From contig DAOVLG010000087.1 of assembly GCA_030631385.1 (NCBI GenBank), forward strand, positions 1 through 6,910: 6,910 nucleotides of DNA, in the 5' to 3' direction. Under the pieces are notes generated by a model. The model searched no databases, was not told where the DNA came from, and saw only the letters and a program-made list of their open reading frames with translations. The position numbers were made by a program, and so were the translations under genes. The stretch is from Candidatus Coatesiibacteriota bacterium. Lineage in GTDB: Bacteria > RBG-13-66-14. Below, piece by piece: positions 1 through 4,832 of this stretch. Within the stretch, counting starts at the first letter, position 1. Each line of letters begins with the position of its first letter.

Positions 1-465
1 CGTTTCATTGTGCTGCTTATCGTGGTAACCGCTCTGGCCGCCGGAGCCCAGGTGCGCGAGTTCGGCCTCGGGATCATCATCGGCGAGCCGACGGGCATCT
101 CCGCCAAGTGGAACTTTTCCCCGCCACACGCCGTTGACTTCTTCCTGGGCTTGTCCTTCAACGAAAGGATCACCATCGGGGCCGACTGGCTGGTTCACAT
201 GGGCTGGCTCGCGTTTCCCTGGCGGCCCTACCTGGGCGCCGGCGGACGCATGGCCATCCACGAGGGCAAAAAGGACGACGTGGGCGAGCCCGGCGAGCCC
301 GGCGAGGGCGAGGTGCACGTCTTCGGTCGGGGGCTGATAGGCATCGAGTACCTCTTCCTGGAGGGGCACCTGGGCGTGGCGGCGGAGGTCGGCCTGGGGC
401 TGAAATTCATCCCCGACATGGGTCTCGATATCTCCGGCGGCATCGCGTTCCGGTACTACTTTTAG
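1..465 (+). CDS. small outer-membrane beta-barrel-like protein, 5' partial
   Basis: The frame is open from the first base, so the gene very likely begins just upstream. A GTG at 10 could be a start, but the codons before it (Arg-Phe-Ile) supply the basic end of a signal peptide. They are followed by a hydrophobic run (VLLIVVTALAAGA) and a likely cleavage before Gln-Val. The mature part, about 135 residues, alternates hydrophobic and polar residues in short strands rich in Gly and aromatics. It ends in Arg-Tyr-Tyr-Phe, and a terminal Phe is typical of outer-membrane barrels recognised by BamA. The opening GLGIIIGEPTGISAKW and the closing strand resemble small uncharacterised eight-strand-type barrels (the DUF3996/BAPKO_0422-like group, from memory and not checked). 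An acidic Gly-Glu-Pro loop near the middle is probably surface exposed. No enzymatic function can be assigned. The barrel call is fairly firm and the family assignment weak. Confidence 0.7.
   Translation, partial: RFIVLLIVVTALAAGAQVREFGLGIIIGEPTGISAKWNFSPPHAVDFFLGLSFNERITIGADWLVHMGWLAFPWRPYLGAGGRMAIHEGKKDDVGEPGEPGEGEVHVFGRGLIGIEYLFLEGHLGVAAEVGLGLKFIPDMGLDISGGIAFRYYF
283..309 (+). repeat. 9-bp tandem repeat inside the barrel gene
   Basis: Three consecutive 9-bp units, GGCGAGCCC twice and then GGCGAGGGC, encode Gly-Glu-Pro, Gly-Glu-Pro, Gly-Glu-Gly. The unit is a multiple of three, so copy-number change would keep the frame and only alter the length of a predicted loop. Confidence 0.75.
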
Positions 466-487
466 CCAAGATGTGGGGGTCGCCCGT

Positions 488-541
488 GTAGCGCGGGGCC
501 TCTATAGCCCCGCCCGGTCGCCCGTGGAAGAGCGACGCTAC
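488..541. repeat. 54-bp structured repeat, copy 1
   Basis: This 54-bp element matches the copy at 574-627 at 52 of 54 positions. It contains three stems: outer GTAGCG/CGCTAC (488-493 with 536-541), GCGGGGC/GCCCCGC (493-499 with 507-513) and GTCGC/GCGAC (517-521 with 532-536). As single-stranded DNA or RNA it could fold as a compact three-way junction. A short extra match (GGTCGCCCGTG) at 478-488 suggests a further truncated copy just upstream. It resembles REP-type dispersed elements; its role is unknown. Confidence 0.8.
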
Positions 542-573
542 ACAACCCCGCCTTAATGGTATGATCAACCGAC

Positions 574-627
574 GTAACGCGGGGCCTCTATAGCCCCGCC
601 CGGTCGCCCGTGGAAGGGCGACGCTAC
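574..627. repeat. 54-bp structured repeat, copy 2
   Basis: This is the second copy of the element at 488-541, in the same orientation and 32 bp downstream. It differs at two positions: A at 577 where copy 1 has G at 491, and G at 617 where copy 1 has A at 531. The first change breaks one outer-stem pair. The second completes the inner stem GTCGCCC/GGGCGAC. Confidence 0.8.
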
Positions 628-644
628 ATTGCCTCGCCGAAAAG

Positions 645-670
645 ACAAGGGGCTTTAACCCCTTGTTTAT
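645..670 (+). terminator. terminator-like hairpin
   Basis: ACAAGGGG (645-652) and CCCCTTGT (659-666) form a perfect 8-bp stem with a six-base loop, followed by a short T-rich tail. It lies 180 bp after the barrel gene and is the first simple terminator-like structure there. The sequence could equally be another dispersed palindromic repeat, because the tail is short. Confidence 0.35.
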
Positions 671-701
671 CATCTCCGCGTACGGTACCAAGATTACCAA
701 C

Positions 702-728
702 GTAGGGGCCGACCTTCAGGTCGGTCCT
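702..728. repeat. short GC-rich palindrome, dispersed-repeat type
   Basis: Bases 706-714 pair with 719-727 (GGGCCGACC with GGTCGGTCC, one wobble) around a TTCA loop. The GTAGGGG lead-in resembles the lead-in of the elements at 2203-2228 and 2253-2278, suggesting one degenerate family. Confidence 0.55.
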
Positions 729-747
729 TAATTTATCCAAGCCTCAC

Positions 748-805
748 AATATCAACACCATACGCGGTCTGTAGTACAGACCGAATGTCGTATCCTGTTG
801 ATATT
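748..805. repeat. 58-nt nested palindrome
   Basis: Three nested perfect inverted repeats share one centre: AATATCAACA with TGTTGATATT (748-757 with 796-805), ATACG with CGTAT (760-764 with 789-793) and CGGTCTGTA with TACAGACCG (765-773 with 775-783). They are interrupted only by a CC/CC internal loop and one five-base bulge (784-788). The 24 base pairs make it the strongest hairpin in the window. It has no T tract, so it is not a standard terminator. Options are a recombination or replication site, an element end, or a regulator site centred on the 19-bp inner palindrome. Confidence 0.8.
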
Positions 806-838
806 TCTATACAATGCTCTAACCCGTTGATATTATTG

Positions 839-854
839 CCGAACAGATGTTCGG
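839..854. repeat. 16-bp inverted repeat
   Basis: CCGAACA (839-845) is the exact inverse of TGTTCGG (848-854), with a two-base centre. TGTTCGG occurs again at 945-951. Such a compact palindrome suits a dimeric DNA-binding protein, but nothing identifies one. Confidence 0.5.
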
Positions 855-906
855 GTCGCTAACAGTCGAACTATCATGCAGTTTGGTAAATTAGCCACCC
901 TGTTTA

Positions 907-930
907 GGATAAAATCCTGGATAAAAACCT
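907..930 (+). repeat. 12-bp tandem direct repeat
   Basis: GGATAAAATCCT (907-918) is followed directly by GGATAAAAACCT (919-930), matching at 11 of 12 positions. A more degenerate AAAATAAACACCT follows to about 945. The first unit is also part of an AGGAT/ATCCT palindrome. It looks iteron-like or operator-like, but two good copies are too few to claim either. Confidence 0.45.
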
Positions 931-1072
931 GCAAAATAAACACCTGTTCGGCGAATTTGGGGGTTATAAAACCGGTGTGCTTTGTAACCCCTTAATATTA
1001 AGCAAGTTACACGAATAGCGATAACTTGTTGACTTTGAAAGGGTTAAAGATGAAGAATGTGTTGCTGGAGGG

Positions 1073-1101
1073 TAGACAAGTTAAATAAACTGGACTATAC
1101 T
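1073..1101 (+). promoter_or_regulatory. sigma70-type promoter of the membrane protein/regulator operon
   Basis: TAGACA (1073-1078, five of six to the -35 consensus) and TATACT (1096-1101, five of six to the -10 consensus) are separated by exactly 17 bp. Transcription would start near 1108, about 33 bases before the ATG at 1141. The leader holds an AGGAGA ribosome site at 1131-1136. Confidence 0.6.
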
Positions 1102-1140
1102 ACAAACAGGTATGCGAAACAAACCTTTTGAGGAGAGACC

Positions 1141-1842
1141 ATGAAGACCACCGGAAACGCGCTGCCCGCCGATGCCAAGCAGGCAATCGAGGACCTGCGG
1201 CGCATCCGCAAACTGGTCGAAAACACGCGTGTCAGCGCCTTCATCAAACACCTGATAAGTACATTGCGCCCGCTGATGGCCCTGCTCGGCGTTCTCCTCG
1301 CCGCCGCCCTGGTCGGGATGCAACTGCTGTTGGACCTCGGCCCGGCCACGATCTTGGGGATGGGTAAGACCACCGCATTATGGGTCATCGGGGCGGTTAT
1401 CACGGTCCTGATGGCCGCCGGCAAGACCATTGCCTTCGGCATCATCGGCCGCCGCGAGGGCTACAGCCTGGGGCGGGTCATCGCCGAACTCTACACCGGC
1501 GACTACTTCAAGGTCGCCCTGCTTTGGATCCCCGTGGGCGCTGCCGGCGCCGCGGCCCTGATCCTGACCGGGGCGGGCGAGGCTACCGTGGGCTTCATCT
1601 CGGCCTGCCTCGCCGGAGCCATCGCCTCCGTGGGGCTGACCGTCATCCCGATACGCAACTTCGTCGTCCTGGGCCTGGGGGCGCTGGTGCTGGGCATCGC
1701 GGCCATGTTCCTCCTCCCCGGATACCCCTTCCTGAAAATCGCCGTGATCTGGGGCCTGCCGCTCATCGCCGCCGGTCTGGTCAAACCCGGCGGGGCGGAT
1801 ACCCGGGACGCGGGGGGTGAGACCGATGAAGGATCCGACTAG
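1141..1842 (+). CDS. six-helix integral membrane protein, function unknown
   Basis: The 233-residue protein begins with a charged, probably amphipathic cytoplasmic helix (about residues 10-40, including DLRRIRKLVENTR). About six hydrophobic spans follow, near 44-64, 78-102, 123-143, 148-170, 173-192 and 197-214. The tail (215-233) is short, acidic and polar. No catalytic or metal-binding motif is visible. The ATG is well supported by AGGAGA four bases upstream and by a promoter at 1073-1101. The end overlaps the winged-helix regulator gene by 17 nt, so the two are almost certainly co-transcribed and translationally coupled. Membrane proteins with a short leading helix encoded beside HTH_34-type regulators are a recurring arrangement, from memory. 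The likely role is a membrane partner or target of that regulator, but this is inference. Codon use is GC-rich, like most of the window. Confidence 0.85.
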   Translation: MKTTGNALPADAKQAIEDLRRIRKLVENTRVSAFIKHLISTLRPLMALLGVLLAAALVGMQLLLDLGPATILGMGKTTALWVIGAVITVLMAAGKTIAFGIIGRREGYSLGRVIAELYTGDYFKVALLWIPVGAAGAAALILTGAGEATVGFISACLAGAIASVGLTVIPIRNFVVLGLGALVLGIAAMFLLPGYPFLKIAVIWGLPLIAAGLVKPGGADTRDAGGETDEGSD

Positions 1843-2152
1843 GGTCTTCGCCCTCTCGAAGGTCTTCCACGAACGCTCGCGGCTGGCGATCATGAGCGTC
1901 CTGTCCACCCGCGGCGAGGAGACTTCGTTCACCGATCTGCTACGGATCCTCAAGCTGACCAAGGGGAACCTGTCGGTGCACCTGAGGACCCTGGAGGAGT
2001 CCGGCTACATCGAGGTCACTAAGGGCTACGCCGGGCGTACGCCACGGACGACGTACAGGGCCACACCCAAGGGCAGGCGCGACTTCTCGGCCTATCTGAC
2101 GATTCTCAAGGACATCATCACCAACATCCAGAGCGGTAAAACCGGGGCCTAG
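1826..2152 (+). CDS. winged-helix transcriptional regulator (HTH_34/MarR-like)
   Basis: This 108-residue protein is essentially one winged helix-turn-helix domain. A helical lead (residues 7-28, FALSKVFHERSRLAIMSVL) precedes the helix-turn-helix (about 33-57, SFTDLLRILKLTKGNLSVHL), with recognition helix around KGNLSVHLRTL. The wing is at 60-80 (YIEVTKGYAGRTPRTTYRAT), followed by a dimerisation-type C-terminal helix (82-103). The pattern FTDL-LTKGNLSVHLRTLEESGYIEV-RTPRTTY-TPKGR fits the HTH_34 winged-helix family (PF13601) well. ATG 1826 is preferred over GTG 1817 because GGGGGTGA at 1813-1820, one mismatch from an ideal ribosome site, lies five bases before it. It overlaps the upstream membrane gene by 17 nt. 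It probably binds DNA as a dimer and may regulate its own operon; the inducer is unknown. There is no separate ligand domain. Confidence 0.9.
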   Translation: MKDPTRVFALSKVFHERSRLAIMSVLSTRGEETSFTDLLRILKLTKGNLSVHLRTLEESGYIEVTKGYAGRTPRTTYRATPKGRRDFSAYLTILKDIITNIQSGKTGA

Positions 2153-2192
2153 GCCGTTCAAAAGACGAGACCATTGCATAGAGGCGACCAGC

Positions 2193-2280
2193 GCGGGGTG
2201 ATGTAGGGTCGCCCCTCAACGGGCGACCGCGTGATTAAATCGGCGGGGCGATGTAGGGCGGTCCCTCTGTGGGTCGCCGA
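2193..2280. repeat. two degenerate palindromic repeat units in tandem
   Basis: Unit one (about 2193-2229) and unit two (about 2242-2279) align with similar order: GCGGGG, GATGTAGGG, a hairpin arm, then a matching inverse arm. Unit one forms a perfect 8-bp stem, GGTCGCCC (2207-2214) with GGGCGACC (2221-2228). Unit two is more decayed (2257-2265 with 2271-2278). The GTAGGG lead and GACC/GGTC arms link them to the element at 702-728. Confidence 0.6.
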
Positions 2281-2288
2281 AATTTTTT
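2257..2288 (+). terminator. probable terminator of the membrane protein/regulator operon
   Basis: GGCG (2257-2260) pairs with CGCC (2275-2278) and CCC (2263-2265) with GGG (2271-2273), with a five-base loop and one bulge. A run of six T (2283-2288) follows four bases later. The hairpin is one of the repeat units, so a dispersed repeat may have been adopted as the terminator. The gap before the T run weakens the call. Confidence 0.4.
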
Positions 2289-2330
2289 ACCAATGACGCG
2301 GTGGGGCGTAGAAGCCCTTCCCTACCATAC

Positions 2331-2366
2331 CCCTCACCCTAACCCTCTCCCCTGAGGGGCGAGGGG
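2331..2366. repeat. CCCTCACCCTAACCC-type dispersed repeat
   Basis: A C-rich stretch leads into a palindrome in which 2343-2352 pairs with 2356-2365 (one mismatch, three-base loop). Repeats of this wording are scattered in many unrelated bacterial genomes and give spurious frames reading SPRPSGERVRVRG, as happens here on the minus strand. Confidence 0.6.
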
Positions 2367-2555
2367 ACACGAGGATAGCGACCAACGAGAGCGTGTACGC
2401 GGCGCTATCGGTTCGAGTGGCGGTGTCTTTGATTCGCGATGCCGGGGTCCAGCGCCCGGCGCAGCACGGATTCAACAGTTCATGGACGACTGATAATCCA
2501 TAATATATCAAGCACATTCGGACATAACCACATCCCACACCTTGAAAACACAGAC

Positions 2556-2585
2556 TTGACCACACCGGTGAAAATCCACTAACAT
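2556..2585 (+). promoter_or_regulatory. possible rubredoxin promoter
   Basis: TTGACC (2556-2561, five of six) and TAACAT (2580-2585, four of six) are 18 bp apart, giving a start near 2592 and a leader of about 30 bases before the ATG at 2622. AAGGAG at 2611-2616 is a good ribosome site. Confidence 0.4.
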
Positions 2586-2621
2586 CACCGCCTGGGCGCA
2601 ACCACCAACAAAGGAGCCGGT

Positions 2622-2783
2622 ATGGATAAATACGAGTGCACCATCTGCGGGTACGTCTACGATCCTGCCGAGGGTGACCCCGAGAACGGCGTAAAGCCGG
2701 GCACCGCCTTCAAGGACCTCCCCGACGACTGGCTCTGCCCTTTATGCGGCGCGGATAAGGATGCCTTTGAGAAGGTAGAGTAG
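2622..2783 (+). CDS. rubredoxin
   Basis: This 53-residue protein is a complete classical rubredoxin. It has CTICGY (Cys6, Cys9) and CPLCGA (Cys39, Cys42), the four cysteines that bind one iron. The aromatic core residues (Tyr4, Tyr11, Tyr13, Phe30, Trp37, Phe49) and the PGTAFKDLPDDW segment are in their usual places. Its length is that of the standard small form. It carries single electrons in the cytoplasm at low potential. Likely partners are rubrerythrin, encoded about 410 bp downstream on the same strand, and an NAD(P)H or ferredoxin-linked reductase not seen here. AAGGAG five bases before the ATG fixes the start. It appears to be its own transcription unit, with a promoter-like sequence upstream and a terminator about 200 bp downstream. 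Confidence 0.97.
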   Translation: MDKYECTICGYVYDPAEGDPENGVKPGTAFKDLPDDWLCPLCGADKDAFEKVE

Positions 2784-2982
2784 TTACGCAGGCCTTTATT
2801 TCGACCGAGGTGTCCCCGTGGAACAGGAACGGCGGCTCGCCGGACGGCTTTGAAAAATTCGTAAAAGACCGCCTTTCGGCCTAAAACCTCGGTTTTGCCC
2901 CCGCCGTAACCCCTGGAATACGCGCAACGGCGACTTACCTTTCTTTCATCCGCAAACAACCGATACTACTCGAAGAACCTTG

Positions 2983-3021
2983 AAAGGGGCCGTTTGAATC
3001 TCTTTTGCACCGGCCTTTTTT
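2983..3021 (+). terminator. intrinsic terminator downstream of rubredoxin
   Basis: AAAGGGGCCG (2983-2992) pairs with CGGCCTTTTT (3011-3020), using five GC-rich core pairs, two G-T wobbles and three A-T pairs. The loop is 18 bases and the 3' arm runs into six T. It is well placed to end rubredoxin transcription and insulate the rubrerythrin promoter. Confidence 0.6.
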
Positions 3022-3076
3022 GTCTACAGTGGACAGAAAAAGAACCGCCTCAACGGTTGAAATATGCAAAAAAGCT

Positions 3077-3114
3077 AATTGAGATGGGGTCAAATTGTAT
3101 TATCCGACTCAATT
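3077..3114. promoter_or_regulatory. possible operator overlapping the rubrerythrin promoter
   Basis: AATTGAG (3077-3083) is the exact inverse of CTCAATT (3108-3114). The pair spans the -35 box and lies within the spacer of the promoter at 3095-3124, where a bound dimer or loop would block RNA polymerase. TCAAATTGT (3090-3098) and TCAATTTGT (3109-3117) also form a direct repeat 19 bp apart. Rubrerythrin genes are often repressed by PerR or Fur-type proteins, but no standard PerR box is seen, so the regulator is unassigned. Confidence 0.35.
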
Positions 3115-3124
3115 TGTGTAAAAT
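3095..3124 (+). promoter_or_regulatory. rubrerythrin promoter
   Basis: TTGTAT (3095-3100) and TAAAAT (3119-3124, five of six) are separated by 18 bp in an AT-rich patch. Transcription would start near 3131, giving a leader of about 65 bases before the ATG at 3197. Confidence 0.5.
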
Positions 3125-3196
3125 ATGCGAGCCGCTGTAAAGGGCTTTGTAGCGTCTTATTGATACCGCTATCCATTACACGAGGAGTAACCGAAG

Positions 3197-3727
3197 ATGC
3201 GTAAGATGACCGAGGAATTCCTCTGGGCGTCCTTCGCCGGCGAATCCCAGGCCCACATGAAGTACGCCGCCTTCGCCGACGAGGCCCACAAAGCGGGGTT
3301 AAAGAACGTCGCCAAGCTCTTCCGCGCCATCAGCTACGCCGAGCGCGTCCACGCCACGAATCATCTCAAAGCGCTGGGGGGCCTAAAAGACACCAGTGAC
3401 AACCTCCAGGCCGCCATTGACGGCGAGAACTTCGAGGTGGACGAGATGTATCCGGCCTACGACGCCGTAGCCAAGCTCCAGAAGGAAAAGGACGCTGAGA
3501 AAAGCATCCACTTCGCGCTGGAGGCCGAGAAGATTCACGCGGCCATGTACGCCGAGGCCAAGAAGGCCGCCGACAGTGGAAAGGACTTCGAGATCGGCGA
3601 CATCTACATCTGTCCCAACTGCGGCTACACCCACATTGACCAGGGCGACCTGCCCTCTCACTGCCCCGTCTGTGGCTGGAAACAGTCAACTTTTAAGAAG
3701 TTCAGCGGATATGACGAGCTGGTGTAA
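3197..3727 (+). CDS. rbr: rubrerythrin
   Basis: This 176-residue protein has the classical rubrerythrin layout. Residues 1-125 form a ferritin-like four-helix di-iron domain, and 135-170 a C-terminal rubredoxin-like domain. Likely iron ligands are Glu16 (in ESQAH), Glu50 and His53 (ERVH), Glu80 and Glu83 (the ExxE pair in FEVDE), and Glu111 with His114 (EKIH). The rubredoxin iron is held by Cys139, Cys142, Cys156 and Cys159 (CPNC and CPVC). It reduces hydrogen peroxide in the cytoplasm of anaerobes, with electrons from rubredoxin, encoded just upstream. GAGGAG at 3182-3187 sits nine bases before the ATG, and the N-terminus MRKMTEEFLWASFAGESQAH is typical. Its length is within the family range and all key residues are present. 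It seems to be monocistronic, between its own promoter and a terminator. Confidence 0.97.
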   Translation: MRKMTEEFLWASFAGESQAHMKYAAFADEAHKAGLKNVAKLFRAISYAERVHATNHLKALGGLKDTSDNLQAAIDGENFEVDEMYPAYDAVAKLQKEKDAEKSIHFALEAEKIHAAMYAEAKKAADSGKDFEIGDIYICPNCGYTHIDQGDLPSHCPVCGWKQSTFKKFSGYDELV

Positions 3728-3759
3728 TATCGGTGGTTCGTTCAGCTGCTATATACAAT

Positions 3760-3786
3760 AAGGGACGCAGCGAGCGTCCCTTCCTT
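3760..3786 (+). terminator. intrinsic terminator after rubrerythrin
   Basis: AAGGGACGC (3760-3768) pairs perfectly with GCGTCCCTT (3774-3782) around an AGCGA loop, followed by a short T-rich tail. It lies 32 bases after the rubrerythrin stop and 13 bases before the end of the convergent PIN-like gene, so it may act in both directions, although neither T tract is strong. Confidence 0.65.
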
Positions 3787-3799
3787 AGGAGATAATTTA

Positions 3800-4699
3800 C
3801 TATTCTAGAATTTTGATCAATTGCTTTGGAGAGTGAGCAGTTCTAGGATTATTGTACTTCCCGAGAAGCTTGGATTGTTTCAACTTGTTAATATTCCTTC
3901 TATCACTAGCCATTACGGAAGCTATCGTTATAGCACTATGATTAAATTCCAGGTCATACCTGTCGTTGATATTCGCATGTTTTTCTGTGTCTGTTCGATA
4001 GTGATAATCTAGTAAATCAATCCAAGCTTTAGTATAATACGATGATTCATAGTATTTATTCCATTCTATTATGGGCTTAAAAACTACCTTTTTCATTGTA
4101 TCTGGTGGAAGTTTTATCGTTAGCTTGTCATCTAGCAGTGTTAAGATATCTTTAATCAGGCAATAATAGTAAGATATGAATAAATATCTTATAATTGGTT
4201 TCTTTTTCTTTACTATCAGCTTTACTTGTTGCTTTTTTGCGTACTCTCTATGGGCGAATGCTTCATCGTCCATCACCCATGCCGCTATAAGAACATCAAC
4301 ATAGTCAATGAGATCCTTAATCCGCAATCCCTTAATATTTATAAATTTCTTATATAAATCGTGTTCTTCTAATAAACAGGTTATTGATACATCTAGGTCG
4401 ATATCTTCCCCAATTTCCTCTCGGTATAATATTTTAACCATCTCATATATACTGAGAACATAGGGGTCTTTAATTAACAACCCCCCACTCAATTCATCAA
4501 GCGTTTCCAATATCTGTTTTCTTTGGGCTTTATCGGTTAGTTTACCTAATTCAGGAAGATAAGAACCAGGGATAGCGAGCTTGTAGCTGCTATCTTTTAC
4601 CTTATTGTACATAGTATCCCAAAGTTCGCATTCCGTATGACGACCTATTTGGTGCAGGAAGTTAGTATCTAACACAATGTACTTTATCTCACTATCCAT
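3800..4699 (-). CDS. AT-rich PIN-like domain protein, putative nuclease
   Basis: From the ATG at 4699 the product has 299 residues. It opens with a PIN-type strand and motif, IKYIVLDTNFLHQIGR (Asp11), followed by LAIPGSYLPEL (Glu50), matching the second acidic position. The C-terminus has DRYDLEFNHSAITIASVMASDRRN, with Asp249 and Asp266 placed like the third and fourth acids. The order D-E-D-D fits a metal-dependent ribonuclease fold. About 200 residues, rich in Lys, Tyr and Ile, separate the second and third acids, far more than in compact VapC toxins. Start 4699 is preferred to TTG 4765 because GGAGAG lies four bases before it and the upstream codons are the promoter itself. Base composition is about one third GC by eye, against well over half in its neighbours, so recent transfer is likely. 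There is no adjacent antitoxin gene. It could be a stand-alone defence or RNA-processing nuclease; activity is inferred. Confidence 0.7.
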   Translation of the reverse strand: MDSEIKYIVLDTNFLHQIGRHTECELWDTMYNKVKDSSYKLAIPGSYLPELGKLTDKAQRKQILETLDELSGGLLIKDPYVLSIYEMVKILYREEIGEDIDLDVSITCLLEEHDLYKKFINIKGLRIKDLIDYVDVLIAAWVMDDEAFAHREYAKKQQVKLIVKKKKPIIRYLFISYYYCLIKDILTLLDDKLTIKLPPDTMKKVVFKPIIEWNKYYESSYYTKAWIDLLDYHYRTDTEKHANINDRYDLEFNHSAITIASVMASDRRNINKLKQSKLLGKYNNPRTAHSPKQLIKILE

Positions 4700-4736
4700 A
4701 GTTCTCTCCAAAACTAGGGAAATTACAGCATGGAAA

Positions 4737-4765
4737 ATAATGAACGAAAACCGCACAGGTGTCAA
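4737..4765 (-). promoter_or_regulatory. promoter of the PIN-like gene
   Basis: On the minus strand TTGACA (4765-4760, perfect -35) is followed after exactly 17 bp by CATTAT (4742-4737, four of six). Transcription would begin near 4730, giving a leader of about 30 bases before the ATG at 4699. This is strong evidence against a start at 4765. Confidence 0.65.
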
Positions 4766-4783
4766 GCTAAAAGTAGTGATCGT

Positions 4784-4813
4784 GAGACATAATATAATTA
4801 CCTCTGCTATAAT
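4784..4813 (+). promoter_or_regulatory. extended -10 promoter of the membrane/TPR gene
   Basis: TGCTATAAT (4805-4813) is a perfect extended -10, with GAGACA (4784-4789) 18 bp upstream as a partial -35. The start would fall near 4820, only about 13 bases before ATG 4833 and next to an in-frame GTG at 4821. A second TATAAT at 4793-4798 has no matching -35. The -35 boxes of this and the divergent PIN-gene promoter are under 20 bp apart. Confidence 0.5.
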
Positions 4814-4832
4814 CGTTAATGTGAAGCAGATA

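Larger units (their letters stand above)
466..1140. other. gene-free stretch rich in palindromes
   Basis: No credible coding region lies between the barrel gene and the membrane-protein gene. The left half (about 480-730) is GC-rich and holds two 54-bp repeats, a terminator-like hairpin and a smaller palindrome. The right half (about 730-1070) is AT-richer. It holds a 58-nt nested palindrome, a second GTTGATATT at 826-834 matching an arm of that palindrome, inverted repeats at 839-854, 960-966/985-991 and 1003-1009/1022-1028, and a tandem GGATAAAA element. The end carries the promoter of the next operon. The stretch may mark an old integration site or a cluster of dispersed repeats. Confidence 0.7.
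2153..2621. other. gene-free stretch with dispersed repeats
   Basis: No convincing gene lies here. The stretch begins with two degenerate palindromic repeat units (2193-2280) ending in a T tract. A CCCTCACCCTAACCCTCTCC-type repeat follows (about 2331-2366), then a segment around 2436-2460 that resembles another commonly dispersed repeat. The final 150 bases are AT-richer and carry a probable rubredoxin promoter. A minus-strand reading frame over this stretch translates the repeats and is not considered real. Confidence 0.65.
2784..3196. other. gene-free stretch between rubredoxin and rubrerythrin
   Basis: No coding region is convincing. A small hairpin (AAAACC/GGTTTT at 2883-2888 and 2891-2896, extended by GGC/GCC) is followed by the terminator at 2983-3021. 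A short inverted repeat, AACCG/CGGTT (3043-3047 and 3054-3058), comes next. The last 130 bases are AT-rich and hold the rubrerythrin promoter with an overlapping inverted repeat. The 200 bases just after rubredoxin could be a long 3' untranslated region. Confidence 0.65.

Noticed and set aside
407..700. Minus-strand 97-codon frame over the 54-bp repeats
   Set aside because: It runs through two structured repeats and into the end of the barrel gene; the composition is that of the repeats, not of a protein.
765..783. LexA-type SOS box in the core of the nested palindrome
   Set aside because: CTGT and ACAG are present but separated by three bases instead of eight, so it does not fit the known box.
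1050..1088. Twelve-codon frame (MKNVLLEGRQVK) just before the operon promoter
   Set aside because: It overlaps the -35 box of the better promoter and has only a weak ribosome site; a leader peptide would have to come from a second, poorer promoter.
1378..1962. Minus-strand 194-codon frame opposite the membrane protein and regulator
   Set aside because: It is the antisense shadow of two well-supported overlapping genes; such long shadows are normal in GC-rich coding DNA.
2287..2601. Minus-strand 104-codon frame opposite the repeats upstream of rubredoxin
   Set aside because: It translates known types of dispersed repeat (SPRPSGERVRVRG and an AGRWTPA-like segment), has no ribosome site and covers the rubredoxin promoter.
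2657..2959. Minus-strand 100-codon frame opposite rubredoxin
   Set aside because: It overlaps a certain rubredoxin gene and shows no recognisable protein features.
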